Below the pieces are notes generated by a model that did not search any database, had not been told where the DNA came from, and was given only the letters and a program-made list of their open reading frames with translations. The position numbers were made by a program, and so were the translations under genes. This document shows positions 1 to 10,500 of a DNA stretch of 64,000 nt, piece by piece. Numbering within the stretch: position 1 is the first letter of the stretch; every line of letters begins with the position of its first letter. Source of the DNA: Anaerolineales bacterium (GTDB taxonomy: Bacteria; Chloroflexota; Anaerolineae; Anaerolineales; Villigracilaceae); the NCBI GenBank assembly GCA_030834895.1, contig JAUQXA010000018.1, positions 372,001-436,000 of the forward strand, read 5' to 3'.

Positions 1-65
1 ATGACAGCCACAGCCAGGTCCAGCACGTTGCCGCGCACGACGAATTCCTTGAATTCTTTTAACAT
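1..65 (-). CDS. mscL: Large-conductance mechanosensitive channel MscL (5' part only)
   Basis: The gene runs off the left edge, so only about 21 codons are present. The reverse strand reads MLKEFKEFVVRGNVLDLAVA, which matches the conserved amphipathic N-terminal helix and the start of TM1 of MscL, the homopentameric inner-membrane channel that opens on hypo-osmotic shock. An AAGGAG Shine-Dalgarno lies about 8 nt before the ATG (63-65). Too little is present to judge the pore or C-terminal bundle, but this N-terminus is very characteristic. Confidence 0.85.
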   Translation of the reverse strand, partial: MLKEFKEFVVRGNVLDLAVAV

Positions 66-328
66 GATGTTCTCCTTGAAAAAGTGGAATTGCAACTTGA
101 TTCTATGTCGGGAAGGGGGGCTTGTCAACAATGTGGGAAATTTGAATTTTGTCGGGTATGTGTAAAACCTCCAAGGGGAGGGTTGGTAAGGGCTGGGGAA
201 AGGATGCATGCTATTGTTCGTTTTTAAGGATATTAGGATATAGTACCCTGGTATTACCTCTGACCAGTTCTTGGGTAGTGTTTTTTTCTAATAAATTGGT
301 TATGAAAGACGCTCTAAAGGTAGCGGTG
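66..328. other. Intergenic region between mscL and the first oligopeptide operon
   Basis: This is the divergent spacer between mscL (minus) and the dpp operon (plus). A 63-codon open frame (149-340) has no ribosome site and no recognisable protein character, and I do not regard it as a gene. The stretch probably holds the mscL promoter, but I see no convincing hexamer pair for it. Confidence 0.5.
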
Positions 329-356
329 TTGACGCCCTAAAAGAATTAGGTATAAT
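329..356 (+). promoter_or_regulatory. Sigma70-type promoter of oligopeptide operon 1
   Basis: TTGACG (329-334) and TATAAT (351-356) are separated by 16 nt, close to the housekeeping consensus. Transcription would start near 363 and leave an approximately 150-nt leader before the ATPase gene at 512. No riboswitch or attenuator is recognisable in that leader. Confidence 0.6.
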
Positions 357-511
357 TCATCCTGCTTTCTATTTTGGAAGCGGCGTTTATTGGTCGCTGT
401 TTGTTTTTATCTGAAAGCTGTGAATGGTTGAAACAGGTTTGACTGTGCAGGCGTAATGGCGGCACAAATCAACTTGCGGTACTTATCTCTGCGAAGAAAA
501 GGATCTCACTG

Positions 512-1501
512 ATGCCTGATCTGTTGTTAGATATAAAGGGTCTTGAGACACATTTTAAGACCCCGGGCGGTATCGTCCATGCTGTAAATGGTGTCTCGTT
601 TGGGTTGAAGGAGGGTGAAACATTGGGGGTTGTGGGAGAGAGTGGCTGCGGAAAAAGCGTGACCATGCTCTCGGTGCTGGGGCTGATCCCGGTACCTCCA
701 GGAAAGATTGTTGCGGGGGAAGCGCTTTATTTCGGACAAGACCTGCTTAAACTGTCCAAAGAAGAGATGCGCGACATACGCGGCGCCCAGATTGCCATGG
801 TTTTTCAAGATCCAATGACTTCGCTGAATCCGGTGTTGACTGTGGGTCTCCAGCTTGCGGAACCGCTGATGCTGCATCTTGGCATGACGCGAAAACAGGC
901 GGATGAGCGCGCGGCTGCGTTGTTGGAAATGGTCGGTATTCCAAAAGCGAAGGAGCGACTGGGCGATTACCCCCATCAGTTTTCAGGCGGTATGCGCCAG
1001 CGCGTGATGATTGCCATGGCGCTTTCATGCAACCCGCAAATCCTCATCGCTGACGAACCCACGACCGCCCTTGATGTGACCATCCAGGCGCAAATTATGG
1101 ACCTGGTCAAACGCTTGCGAGATGAACTTGGCATGGCAATGATCTGGATTACCCACGATTTGGGTGTGGTTGCCGGACTGGCTCATCGAGTGGTTGTTAT
1201 GTACGGGGGATATCTCATCGAAGAAGCGCCGGTAAAAGAATTGTATGCAAATCCCCAGCACCCCTACACGATCGGCTTGCTGGGCAGTTTGCCGCGTGTG
1301 GACGAAAAGGAACATCCGCGCCTCGTTTCCATTGATGGTGCGCCCCCTGTTTTGTATGAGAAACCAAAAACTTGTCCGTTTGCGCCGCGATGCACGTATG
1401 CAATTGAACGTTGCTGGAAAGAGAACCCCTTGCTGGAGATGGTTGGACAGGACCATCGGGCGGCCTGCTGGGTAGATACCAAAACAAGGAGACCGCGCTA
1501 A
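512..1501 (+). CDS. dppD: Oligopeptide/dipeptide ABC transporter ATPase, DppD/OppD type
   Basis: A 329-residue cytoplasmic ATPase that energises peptide import together with the DppF partner that follows. Visible motifs are Walker A GESGCGKS (about residues 42-49), a Q-loop in [12 protein letters not shown], signature FSGGMRQR, Walker [13 protein letters not shown] and H-loop ITHDLG. The C-terminal oligopeptide/dipeptide extension carries a cysteine cluster (CPFAPRC..AIERC) that in this family can hold an iron-sulphur cluster. AAGGAT precedes the ATG. The stop codon overlaps the next start (TAATG), indicating translational coupling. Confidence 0.95.
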   Translation: MPDLLLDIKGLETHFKTPGGIVHAVNGVSFGLKEGETLGVVGESGCGKSVTMLSVLGLIPVPPGKIVAGEALYFGQDLLKLSKEEMRDIRGAQIAMVFQDPMTSLNPVLTVGLQLAEPLMLHLGMTRKQADERAAALLEMVGIPKAKERLGDYPHQFSGGMRQRVMIAMALSCNPQILIADEPTTALDVTIQAQIMDLVKRLRDELGMAMIWITHDLGVVAGLAHRVVVMYGGYLIEEAPVKELYANPQHPYTIGLLGSLPRVDEKEHPRLVSIDGAPPVLYEKPKTCPFAPRCTYAIERCWKENPLLEMVGQDHRAACWVDTKTRRPR

Positions 1502-2496
1502 TGCCCGAAGCAAACAATGTACTATTGCGTGTTACCAATCTTGTAAAGCATTTCCCGATTATGCAGGGGATCATTATACAAAAGCAGATCGGCGCGGTTC
1601 ATGCGGTTGACGATGTTTCATTTGATGTAAGACGCGGCGAAACGCTTGGACTGGTGGGCGAATCAGGATGCGGCAAATCCACCACCGGACGGACAGTCCT
1701 TCAACTATATCGGCCCACTTCAGGATCGGTGGTTTTTGATGACGTGGACCTGGTCAATTTAAAGGGCGAAGAATTACGCCGCATGCGGCGTAAAATGCAG
1801 ATGATATTTCAGGATCCGTATGCCAGCTTGAATCCCCGCATGACGGTTGGCGAGATTGTTGGCGAGCCTTTGGTCGTGCACAATGTTGCCAAACAGAAGG
1901 AAATTGAAGAGCGCGTGGCCAATCTGCTTGACCTGGTGGGTTTAAACCCGGCGTTCTCAGCGCGCTACCCGCATGAATTCTCCGGAGGACAGCGCCAGCG
2001 CATTGGCGTGGCGCGCGCACTGGCGTTACAGCCTTCATTCATCGTCTGTGACGAGCCTATCTCCGCGCTGGATGTTTCGATTCAGGCACAGGTTGTAAAT
2101 TTGTTGGAAGACCTCCAAAAGCAGTTCAACCTGACCTATCTGTTCATTGCCCACGACCTCTCCATGGTGCGCCATATCAGCAACCGCATCGCCGTTATGT
2201 ACCTTGGCGTTATTGTGGAATTGGCAGACCGCGACGAACTGTATTTAAACCCGCTTCATCCGTACGCTCAGGCGCTTTTATCCGCCGTGCCCATTCCCGA
2301 TCCGGTTGCGGATGCCAAGCGACAGCGCGTCCTTCTCGAAGGAGACGTGCCGTCGCCGGTAAATCCGCCTTCCGGATGTCATTTCCGGACGCGCTGTTCC
2401 ATCGCTCAGGCCATCTGCGCGGAACAAAAACCGGCCTTCCGTGAGTTGAAGCCCGATCACTTTGTTGCCTGTCATTTTGCCGAACGTTTCTTGTAA
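1501..2496 (+). CDS. dppF: Oligopeptide/dipeptide ABC transporter ATPase, DppF/OppF type
   Basis: A 331-residue partner ATPase of the preceding DppD. Motifs are Walker [11 protein letters not shown]-loop [12 protein letters not shown], signature FSGGQRQR, Walker [13 protein letters not shown] and H-loop IAHDLS. The C-terminal domain has the usual cysteines ([15 protein letters not shown]). I chose ATG 1501 ([11 protein letters not shown]) because it overlaps the dppD stop by one base. An upstream in-frame start at 1411 lies inside dppD and would add residues that the family lacks. A 131-nt gap with a strong AAGGAGGTGG-like tract but no obvious start codon follows. Confidence 0.95.
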   Translation: MPEANNVLLRVTNLVKHFPIMQGIIIQKQIGAVHAVDDVSFDVRRGETLGLVGESGCGKSTTGRTVLQLYRPTSGSVVFDDVDLVNLKGEELRRMRRKMQMIFQDPYASLNPRMTVGEIVGEPLVVHNVAKQKEIEERVANLLDLVGLNPAFSARYPHEFSGGQRQRIGVARALALQPSFIVCDEPISALDVSIQAQVVNLLEDLQKQFNLTYLFIAHDLSMVRHISNRIAVMYLGVIVELADRDELYLNPLHPYAQALLSAVPIPDPVADAKRQRVLLEGDVPSPVNPPSGCHFRTRCSIAQAICAEQKPAFRELKPDHFVACHFAERFL

Positions 2497-2627
2497 GGCA
2501 TCGTTGTAGTGCTTTGAAAAATAACCAAAAGGAGGTGGTTCCGCTCCAGACCATAATTAATTGAATAATAAGTTGTCGAAAAGTGTCCCTGTAACAAATC
2601 ATCAATATTTTGAATGAGGAGAAGAAT

Positions 2628-4445
2628 ATGCGTAAAAACTTTGCTGTACTAAGTTTGCTTGTCGTTCTCAGCGTGATTTTGTCGGCCTGCGGCGGCGCTG
2701 CGCCTGCTGCTGAACCTGTTGTCGTAAAGGAAACAGTGGTTGTCGAAGTCCCTGTTGAAGGCGAAGCCCCCGCAGAGCAAATGGGTCCCAAGATCCTGCG
2801 TGTCAACCCCGGCGGCGTGGGTGACATCCCCACCATCGACCCGGCCATTGCCGAAGATACCAGCTCCATCACAATCATCGAATCGACCTTCATCGGTTTG
2901 ACCAATATCAACGAAGAAACCAGCCTGCTCGAACCGGGCATGGCCACTGAATGGGAAGCGGTTACCAACGATGACGGCACCGAGACAATCACCTTCAACC
3001 TGCGCACCGACGTTCCGTGGGTCCGCTGGAATGGAACCGAAGTTGAAACCGTCAAGACCTGCGATGGCTCGGCCGACCGCATGGTCACCGCCAGCGACTT
3101 CGCGTATGGCATCTACCGCAACCTGCTTCCCGCCAATGCATCGCCCTACGGCTACCTCTTGAGCTTCGTGCTTAAGGGAGCCGCAGACTTCAACAACGGC
3201 AAGACGGAAGATTTCGCCACTGTCGGCGTTGAAGTGGTTGACGACGCGACTCTCAAGTTGACATTCCTGCAACCGACTGCTTATAACGCTCAGATTGCTG
3301 GTCTGTGGGTTGCGCGCCCGCAGCCCAAGTGGGTGATCGAAGGCGATTGTGATGGCGGCGTGGAAGCACGCGGCGAACGCTGGACAGAGCCTGGCTTCTT
3401 CCAGAGCTATGGTCCCTATACCATGAGCGAGTGGATTCACGACTCGTCCATGATCCTGGTCAAGAATCCCTTCTGGCCGGGTGCTGATAACATCCCGCAA
3501 GCCAAGATCGATGAAGTCCACATCTCGATGCTGGATGAGCCTGCCGCCTTCTCTGAATACGAAGCTGGCAATATGGATGCCGCGGCTGTTCCTTTGGCCG
3601 ACATCGATCGTGTCAAGGCCGATCCGGTTCTTTCTCAAGAATTGGTGATTGCACCCAACCTGTGCACCTACTACTATGGCTTCAATACAACCGCTCCGGT
3701 GGTCAGTGATGTGCGCGTACGCCGCGCTCTCTCCATGGCAGTGGATCGCCAGGCTTTGATCGATAACGTGACCAAAGGTGGACAGGAACCCGCCCAGTGG
3801 TTCTCCCGCCCAGGCCTTGCCGGCGCCCCGACCATGAAAGATCACCCCGATCTCGGCGTGAAGTCCGATGTCGAAGCCGCGAAGGCTGAACTTCAATCCT
3901 ACCTCGATGAGACCGGTCAGACCGCCGATCAACTCGACATCACCCTGATGTTCAACACCTCAGCGGGTCATCAGAAGATTGCAGAAGCCATCCAGCAGAT
4001 GTGGAATACCAACCTGGGGCTCAATGTCAAGATCGTCAACCAGGAATGGGCTGTTTACCTCGAAACCACCAAGAGCAAGGACACCCCGCAGGTCTTCCGC
4101 ATGGGCTGGTGCCTGGACTATCCGGATGCCAACAACTTCCTTGCCGAAGTCACTCTGCCGAACGGTTCCATGAACCCGGTCGATGCTTCCGGCGCCCCCG
4201 CTGGCGGCTTCATGTGGAACAACCCCACCTATAACGACCTTGTCACTAAGGCGGCAATCGAGACCGATCCGGCCAAGCGCGTGGATCTCTATTCACAGGC
4301 CGAGCAGATCCTGGTCTATGAAGACGCGGTGATGATCCCGATCTACTGGTACACTCGCGTTACCGTTACAAAGCCCTACGTCACCCGCACCTTCAGCGTC
4401 GGTGGACACGAGATTTACTACAAGTGGGATATTACTCCCCAATAA
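2628..4445 (+). CDS. Peptide ABC transporter substrate-binding lipoprotein (SBP_bac_5)
   Basis: A 605-residue extracytoplasmic receptor that delivers oligopeptides or related solutes to the DppB/DppC channel. The N-terminus MRKNFAVLSLL ends in the lipobox LSAC, so the mature protein is lipid-anchored. A short Ala/Glu/Val-rich linker follows, then the typical type-C binding fold: 'TWRVNPGG'-like opening strand, FNLRTDVPWVRW, TASDFAYGIYR, and DVRVRRALSMAVDR near the middle. ATG 2628 is preferred over the in-frame TTG at 2610 because GAGGAGAAG sits just before it and the signal peptide then has normal length. The actual peptide specificity cannot be read from sequence. Confidence 0.92.
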   Translation: MRKNFAVLSLLVVLSVILSACGGAAPAAEPVVVKETVVVEVPVEGEAPAEQMGPKILRVNPGGVGDIPTIDPAIAEDTSSITIIESTFIGLTNINEETSLLEPGMATEWEAVTNDDGTETITFNLRTDVPWVRWNGTEVETVKTCDGSADRMVTASDFAYGIYRNLLPANASPYGYLLSFVLKGAADFNNGKTEDFATVGVEVVDDATLKLTFLQPTAYNAQIAGLWVARPQPKWVIEGDCDGGVEARGERWTEPGFFQSYGPYTMSEWIHDSSMILVKNPFWPGADNIPQAKIDEVHISMLDEPAAFSEYEAGNMDAAAVPLADIDRVKADPVLSQELVIAPNLCTYYYGFNTTAPVVSDVRVRRALSMAVDRQALIDNVTKGGQEPAQWFSRPGLAGAPTMKDHPDLGVKSDVEAAKAELQSYLDETGQTADQLDITLMFNTSAGHQKIAEAIQQMWNTNLGLNVKIVNQEWAVYLETTKSKDTPQVFRMGWCLDYPDANNFLAEVTLPNGSMNPVDASGAPAGGFMWNNPTYNDLVTKAAIETDPAKRVDLYSQAEQILVYEDAVMIPIYWYTRVTVTKPYVTRTFSVGGHEIYYKWDITPQ

Positions 4446-4456
4446 GATTTGGCATA

Positions 4457-4500
4457 AAATATGGAGAGGGGGGAACCCCTCTCCATATTTGTTATTTTTG
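4457..4500 (+). terminator. Strong hairpin between binding-protein and permease genes
   Basis: A perfect 15-bp stem (4457-4471 with 4476-4490) with a 4-nt loop GGAA is followed by GTTATTTTT. It looks like an intrinsic terminator inside the operon. The likely role is partial termination or 3'-end protection, so that binding protein is made in excess over the permeases at 4516 and 5593. Confidence 0.85.
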
Positions 4501-4515
4501 TGAACGGAGATTGTG

Positions 4516-5571
4516 ATGGGCCGATATATTATTCGCCGACTGCTCTACATGCTGGTGGTGATTCTGGTTGTCTCTGTAATCACCTTTGGGTTGATGCACG
4601 CGGTGCCGGGAGGACCTTTCACCCGCGAGAAGGCGCTCCCCGCGGAGACGCTCAAGGTGCTGAATGAACGCTATCATTTGGACGATCCTTTATGGAAACA
4701 ATATACTGATTATGTGTACGCTGTGATGATTCCTCGAATCACCACAACACCGCCCAGCACCTCCCTGCAGGATGATTTCTTGATAAGTGCGAAAATTGGT
4801 CCCGTCTGGTTCCGTTGGATGAATTTTGGCCCCTCGTTCAAATCCCGCAGTCGCACAGTTAATGATATTTTCCGCGATAACCTGCCGATCTCGGGACAAT
4901 TGGGAACGATGGCGTTGTTTGTGGCGATTTTGATCGGTATGCCTTTGGGTGTGGTGGCGGCGCTGAAGCAAAATTCGATTACGGATTATATAGCAATGGG
5001 GGTGGCGATCCTCGGGGTGTCTGTGCCTGTCATTGTCATGGGACCGATACTCGTATGGATTTTTGGCGTCGAACTAAAATGGCTTCCGCCCACAGGCTGG
5101 GGGGCGAAGCCGCCCTATTTATTGGGCTTTTTGCCTTCCAAGATAGGATGGGATTTCTTCAAGTATGCCCTGATGCCGTCTATCGCGCTGGGGTTGGCTT
5201 CGTCGGCGGTTATCGCCCGCCTGACGCGCGCCACCCTGCTTCAAACCATCCGTGAGGATTATATTCGAACGGCGCGCGCCAAAGGCCTGAGCGAGAGAGT
5301 GGTCATTGTCCGTCATGCCCTGAAGAATTCCCTGATCCCGGTCGTTACCATTCTCGGACCGCTCTTTGCCGCGTTGGTTACTGGAACATTTGTAGCCGAG
5401 TTGATTTTTGGTATCCCAGGTATGGGCAAGTACTTTGTCACCAGCATTACCAATCGCGATTACCCGGTAATCATGGGCACGATCCTGCTGTATGCAGTTT
5501 TCCTCGTGATCGCAAACCTGATAGTCGATATTATGTACGCCTACCTTGACCCGCGAATTCGTTACGATTAA
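4516..5571 (+). CDS. dppB: Oligopeptide ABC transporter permease, DppB/OppB type
   Basis: An integral membrane subunit (351 residues) with about six transmembrane helices. N-terminal MGRYIIRRLLYMLVVILVV and the early motif FGLMHAVPGGPF are typical of DppB. The EAA loop that contacts the ATPases reads REDYIRTARAKGLSERVVIVRHALKN (positions about 245-270), split here in prose: 'DYIRTARAKG' and 'HALKNSLIP' are the key parts. ATG 4516 follows GGAGA; an in-frame GTG lies one codon upstream. Spacing to dppC is 21 nt, with a good Shine-Dalgarno. Confidence 0.94.
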   Translation: MGRYIIRRLLYMLVVILVVSVITFGLMHAVPGGPFTREKALPAETLKVLNERYHLDDPLWKQYTDYVYAVMIPRITTTPPSTSLQDDFLISAKIGPVWFRWMNFGPSFKSRSRTVNDIFRDNLPISGQLGTMALFVAILIGMPLGVVAALKQNSITDYIAMGVAILGVSVPVIVMGPILVWIFGVELKWLPPTGWGAKPPYLLGFLPSKIGWDFFKYALMPSIALGLASSAVIARLTRATLLQTIREDYIRTARAKGLSERVVIVRHALKNSLIPVVTILGPLFAALVTGTFVAELIFGIPGMGKYFVTSITNRDYPVIMGTILLYAVFLVIANLIVDIMYAYLDPRIRYD

Positions 5572-5592
5572 TGGCATAAAAGGAGAAGCGCA

Positions 5593-6615
5593 ATGACGGT
5601 AAAAACTGACCTGAAATCCCTCGGCACCGGGGGTGCGCCGCTGACCCAAAAACGTGAGAGTTTAACTCAGGATGCCATTCGGCGTCTGGTCCGCAACCGC
5701 GCGGCGGTCGTCGGCGGCTCGATTATCATTATCCTTGCCTTGATGGCGATATTTGCGCCATTGGTCGCCCCCAAATCCTTTGAAGTGCAGGTGCTGACGG
5801 ACCAAAATTCAGCGCCTGAATGGCTGTTTTCGATTTTTCCGAGCATGAAGCCATATGCGCAGGTTTCGAATGACTATCCTCTTGGAACCGATTATGTCGG
5901 GCGCGACCTGTTCAGCCGCATTGTTTACGGCGCGCGCATCTCGCTGTCGGTTGCGGTGATTGCTCCCTTGATCAGCCTGTTGATTGGCGTGGTCTATGGC
6001 AGTATCTCCGGCTATTTTGGCGGCCGCGTGGATAACATCATGATGCGCATTGTGGACGTGCTGTATGCCTTCCCGACGGTCCTTTTCGTTATCCTGATGA
6101 TGGCATTCTTCCGCTCCACACTTTCGGACCTTGAACCCGGTTCGTTCGCTTATACGCTCAGTAAAATAGACGAGGCAATGGGCGGGTTGTTCTTTATCTT
6201 TGTGGGACTCGGCCTGACGGCCTGGGAAACAATGGCCCGCCTCACGCGCGGCCAGGTGCTTGCCATTCGTGAAAAGGAATTTATCGAGGCGGCGCATACG
6301 ATTGGCGCGACCGATGGACGTATCATGTTTCGTCATATCCTGCCCAACATCCTTGGTCCGCTGGTTGTGGCTGAGACTCTTGCCATCCCCGGCTACATTT
6401 CCCTGGAGGCGTTCCTTTCCTTCATCGGCATTGGCGTCACCGCCCCGACCCCATCGTGGGGTTCCATGATTTCCGATGGCGCTGGCGCCATTCGAAGCTA
6501 CCCATACCAGGCCATCTTCCCCGCGCTTGCCCTGGCAATTACCATGTTTGCCTTCAACTTCCTAGGCGATGGTTTGCGCGATGCCATGGACCCCCGTTTG
6601 CGGGGCACCCAATAA
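5593..6615 (+). CDS. dppC: Oligopeptide ABC transporter permease, DppC/OppC type
   Basis: A 340-residue partner of DppB with about six transmembrane segments. The OppC N-terminal TM domain is visible (VRNRAAVVGGSIIIILALMA), followed by the family motif HPLGTDxxGRD-like 'YPLGTDYVGRDLFSRI'. The EAA loop contains FIEAAHTIGATDGRIMFRH, and the C-terminus LGDGLRDAMDPRLRG is typical. AGGAGAAG precedes the ATG. A 90-residue region after the third helix (SDLEPGSFAYTLSK) is longer than in enteric DppC, as is common in similar proteins. Confidence 0.94.
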   Translation: MTVKTDLKSLGTGGAPLTQKRESLTQDAIRRLVRNRAAVVGGSIIIILALMAIFAPLVAPKSFEVQVLTDQNSAPEWLFSIFPSMKPYAQVSNDYPLGTDYVGRDLFSRIVYGARISLSVAVIAPLISLLIGVVYGSISGYFGGRVDNIMMRIVDVLYAFPTVLFVILMMAFFRSTLSDLEPGSFAYTLSKIDEAMGGLFFIFVGLGLTAWETMARLTRGQVLAIREKEFIEAAHTIGATDGRIMFRHILPNILGPLVVAETLAIPGYISLEAFLSFIGIGVTAPTPSWGSMISDGAGAIRSYPYQAIFPALALAITMFAFNFLGDGLRDAMDPRLRGTQ

Positions 6616-6639
6616 GGTCCTCCCCAAAAATGATTTTTC

Positions 6640-6680
6640 AAAGGATTCGGAAGCGTCAACCTCCGAATCCTTTTCATACA
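6640..6680 (+). terminator. Probable terminator after dppC
   Basis: A 12-bp stem (6640-6651 with 6662-6673) around a 10-nt loop is followed by a short T tract and CATACA. The stem is strong but the U tail is poor. It ends just before the cytochrome gene, which therefore may have its own transcript. Confidence 0.55.
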
Positions 6681-6686
6681 TATGGG

Positions 6687-7475
6687 ATGTCGGAACATTT
6701 ACGGAAAGGCTGGTCTCTCGTGCAGAAGCTAAAGAATTACACTCCGCTTCCGTTCTTTCTGGCACTGGTGCTTGTACTTGGTGTTTCAAGCTGGAGTTCT
6801 CCAGGTGCGGTTGTTAAGGTGCAAACGCCAACCCCTACCGCAATGCCCCCGAAAACCCCAATACCCACCGAGGATAGTTGGATCATTGTGGACCTGCCGG
6901 CTGATGCCACCCAACTCGAATATGGCGCGGAGGTATACAGGCTGGTCTGCAAGGCATGTCATGGCGATAAGGGACAGGGTCTTACTGACGACTGGCGCGC
7001 CCAGTGGGCACCGCAGGACCAAAACTGCTGGCAATCCAAGTGCCATGCCCTGAATCACCCCCCTGACGGTTTCTATCTGCCTGCCAGTCCGGCGGTTGTC
7101 GGTCCCCCACTCTTAATCTTTGAAACCGCCTTAGACCTTTATAACTATATTCATACCAAAATGCCTTGGCATAATCCCGCCAGTATGTTGGAAAGTGAAT
7201 CCTGGAGCGTCACCGCATATATCTTGAAGATAAATAACATCGATCCAGGCCCGGAATTGAATGCGGACACCGCCGCGAAAATCTTCCTGCGTGGGACTCC
7301 GACTCAACCCGCTCCTCAGTCCATTGTTGTGACGGAAGCCAGCCAGGAACCAGTCCATGATTTGCGGGATGAAAGCGCGCCGAGTGTTTCCCTATTCTGG
7401 ATGATTGCGATTGGCGCGATCATCGTGCTGGTTGTGATCGGAATCTTTTTGCTGAAAAGGCAACTAGCCAAATGA
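6687..7475 (+). CDS. Membrane-anchored c-type cytochrome
   Basis: About 262 residues, facing the outside of the cytoplasmic membrane. A basic N-terminus and a hydrophobic stretch (PLPFFLALVLVLGVSS) form a signal sequence, followed by a Pro/Thr linker. A c-haem site CKACH lies in 'VYRLVCKACHGDKGQG', and a second CWQSKCH (CX4CH) lies about 28 residues later. A conserved methionine region (YNYIHTKMPWHNP) may give the sixth ligand. One C-terminal transmembrane helix with KRQLAK anchors the protein. The ATG at 6687 has no Shine-Dalgarno; GTG 6720, after GGAAAGG, is an alternative start. It sits between two peptide-transport loci, so its redox partner is unknown. Confidence 0.75.
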   Translation: MSEHLRKGWSLVQKLKNYTPLPFFLALVLVLGVSSWSSPGAVVKVQTPTPTAMPPKTPIPTEDSWIIVDLPADATQLEYGAEVYRLVCKACHGDKGQGLTDDWRAQWAPQDQNCWQSKCHALNHPPDGFYLPASPAVVGPPLLIFETALDLYNYIHTKMPWHNPASMLESESWSVTAYILKINNIDPGPELNADTAAKIFLRGTPTQPAPQSIVVTEASQEPVHDLRDESAPSVSLFWMIAIGAIIVLVVIGIFLLKRQLAK

Positions 7476-7532
7476 ATTGACCTGAAAGCGCTCTTTTTGA
7501 AGGGAAGTGCCTCATGGTTTAATGCCGTTGGG

Positions 7533-7538
7533 TATAAT
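7533..7538 (+). promoter_or_regulatory. -10 box directly before the fusion gene (leaderless type)
   Basis: TATAAT ends 7 nt before the ATG at 7546, so transcription is expected to begin at or next to the start codon. No Shine-Dalgarno is present. I see no clear -35 box. Confidence 0.55.
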
Positions 7539-7545
7539 TTCAATT

Positions 7546-10500
7546 ATGACAGACCCGCGATCCTCCATACATAGCCGTGTCCCAATAAGCGAACTGAAAT
7601 TGATTACGCGCCGCATCAGCAATGCGGCGTTAACTTTGCTCATCATCGCCTATCTCACATCCTTTGGGCTCATCCTCGCGGAACGTGGGCGTGAGCATCT
7701 TCCCGCGCATCCTTTTGACGCTGCGCTTCAGGCCTTCATTCGTGTATGGCAGTTTGTGACCGATCATCCGCAAATATATTATTGGCATAAAACGGATGTT
7801 CCCGCCCTTCGACTTGTTCTCGATACATTATTGAATAGTGTGGGATTGTTATTCACCTCCTTGTGTTTTGCGTTTTTCATCGGGATCGTCCTGGGGGTCG
7901 TTGCCGCCGTTTCAAAAAGTAAAATATTATCCGCCCTGATCGTCATGCTTTCAACGCTGGGTATTTCGACTCCCAGCTTTCTTTTGGGAATGTTGTTTTG
8001 GGTGTTGAATATTCAAGTTCACCGCACCTTTGACGTCACAGTACTGCCGTCGGCCGGCTTTGGCTGGGATTCCCATCTCATCATGCCCGCTCTTGTTCTT
8101 GCCATGCGTCCACTGGCGCAAATAGCGCAGGTGTCCTATGTGTCCCTGACCACCATCGTCCGGCAGGACTATATCCGCACGGCATATTCCAAAGGGTTAC
8201 GTCCCCGCACGATCTATAACCGCCATGCGTTGACCAATGCGCTGATCCCAATATTGACCACGCTTGGCGCTTCCCTGCGTTTTTCGCTTGCCAGCCTGCC
8301 GGTGGTGGAGTTGTTCTTCGACTGGACCGGCGTTGGCCTCATGTTGCTTCAAGCGATAGATAAAGGCGTGACATTCCTGGTGATCGACCTTATCCTGTCG
8401 TTGGGCGTCTTCTTTTTACTGGTCAATCTTGTGATTGAGATTTTCTTCCCCCTGCTTGACCCGCGCCTGCGAAATGTGGAAACCCAGACGCGGGCGGGGG
8501 AACACTCGACTTTCATTGGAACGATAAACGGATTATCCGAGGGACTTCGTGGCTGGGTGGGCGATTTGGTGAGTTCATTCCGTCTCCGTCGCGGATCCAG
8601 CCTGCCTCCGTTGCCACTTTCAAGGAGTGGTCCAGTGAAGCATGACGAAGTTCCATCCAAGCGCAAGTGGATTATGCGGGCCATCATTAAAAACCCGTCG
8701 TTGATTCTTGGAACTTTTCTGGCGCTTGGACTGGGAGGATTGATATTTTGGGGTGGACAACTGACCAAGGCGAGTCCATACGCAACCCACGGTGTCCTCA
8801 CGATTGAAGGAGTAATTCAGTCCCCGCCATTTAAGCCTTCGTCTGTCTTCCCATGGGGAAGCGATTATGTTGGGCGTGACATTCAATCCCTCGTATACAA
8901 TGGTGCAAGGCAGACTCTGTCCCTGGCTTTCTTCGGCATGTTGATGCGCCTTCTGTTGGGCATTGTATTGGGGATTTTAGCTGGCTGGCAGCGCGGCGGC
9001 TGGTTCGACCGTCTGGTCAACGGCGCGATTGGGGTCTGGGCGGCGTTCCCAGTCACATTGTTTGCCATGATCCTGATACAAGGCTTGGGTATCCAGCAGG
9101 GGATGTGGGTCTTTATATTTGCCATATCCGTGGTCGGCTGGGGTGAGGTGGCGCAAATTGTGCATGGACAGGTCGTCAACATCAAATTGCAGCCGTATAT
9201 CGAATCTGCGCGCTCGGTGGGGGCACGGTCCGATCAAATTCTACGAAGGCATGTACTGCCCAACCTGGTGAATCCCCTGATTGTGATGGCCGCGTTGGAA
9301 ATGGGCGGCGTGATGATGCTTCTTGCGGAACTGGGTTATCTTGGCATCTTCATGGGAGGAGGTTTCAGCGCCATGATCGCCGAAGTGGGGAATATGCAGT
9401 CGCTTGTCGTTCATTTCTCGGATGTCCCGGAATGGGCCGCGCTGATCGCTAATGTGCGTGACTGGTGGCGCAGCAATCCCTGGATGGCCTTGTACCCCGG
9501 AGCGGCTTTCTTTGTTTCAATCATGGCTTTCAATCTGCTGGGCGAAGGATTGCGCCGCTTCCTCGATGAAAGCCAGTTGAACCTAAGCCACCTGCTGAAC
9601 CGTTATACTTTCACGGCAGGCATCGCGGTGATTGCCGTCATGTCTCTGTTGTTGCAAGCTGGTACTCCGCTGTCCGTCTACCGCCCCGAGGGTTTGAAGT
9701 TCGACGCGGCGCGGGTCCAGCGGGATATCGAAGTTTTGTCTTCCGTCGAATTCTTGGGGCGCGAGACGGGCATGCTTGGAACGGAATCTTCGGCGCAATA
9801 CATCGCCAAGCGCATGGAGGAGAACGGCTTGTTGCCAGCCGGTGAAAAACAAACCTTTCTGCAATCACTGGTAAACCCGCGCGGACATTTGGTCGAATTG
9901 CCCGCTTTGACCCTGATCGGCAGTGACGGGAAACCGATTCTGAATTTCTTCTACCGGCAGGACTTTGCGGAGATTGCGGACGCAAATCGTTACGGGGAAA
10001 CGCGCGGCAGTGTGATGGGCGTCGCTTTTGGTCCGGAAGACAGCAGCTCGGACAGGTCGGACCCTTACGGTCTTTTGAACACAGACGCCCGCGGCAATGT
10101 ATTGATCGTACATGGCGCTGACCTCGATAAGGTAAACCTTGCAGCCGCGGAGGGCATTCTGGTCATTGCGGATGAGACGTACAGGTTGAACAGGCGCGAC
10201 CTGTTTCCTTACGAACCGCCCGCTCGTGGTAATCAGTATAAAGTCCCAACTATGGTAATCAGCCCACAGCTGGCTGAAATGCTCCTGGCTTCAACCGGAA
10301 GCAGCCTGTCCATGCTGGCGGAGATGGAGAAGGGATTGGATGTTAACCAGACGGCATTCACCAATATGGGTGTGAAAGTTGAAATGAGCGTCAAAGCCCG
10401 GCAATACGAGAATTTGTCGCTGGATCGTTATATCAATGTCCTTGGCGTGATCCCCGGTGAGGGAGGGGTTCTGACTTCCGAAGAACAGGTGATTGTCGTC

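Noticed and set aside
149..340. 63-codon open frame upstream of the first dpp operon
   Set aside because: No ribosome site, no protein-like composition, and it overlaps the promoter region.
2649..3932. 427-codon frame antisense to the first binding-protein gene
   Set aside because: Shadow frame; composition rich in His, Arg, Gly and Asp without domain features.
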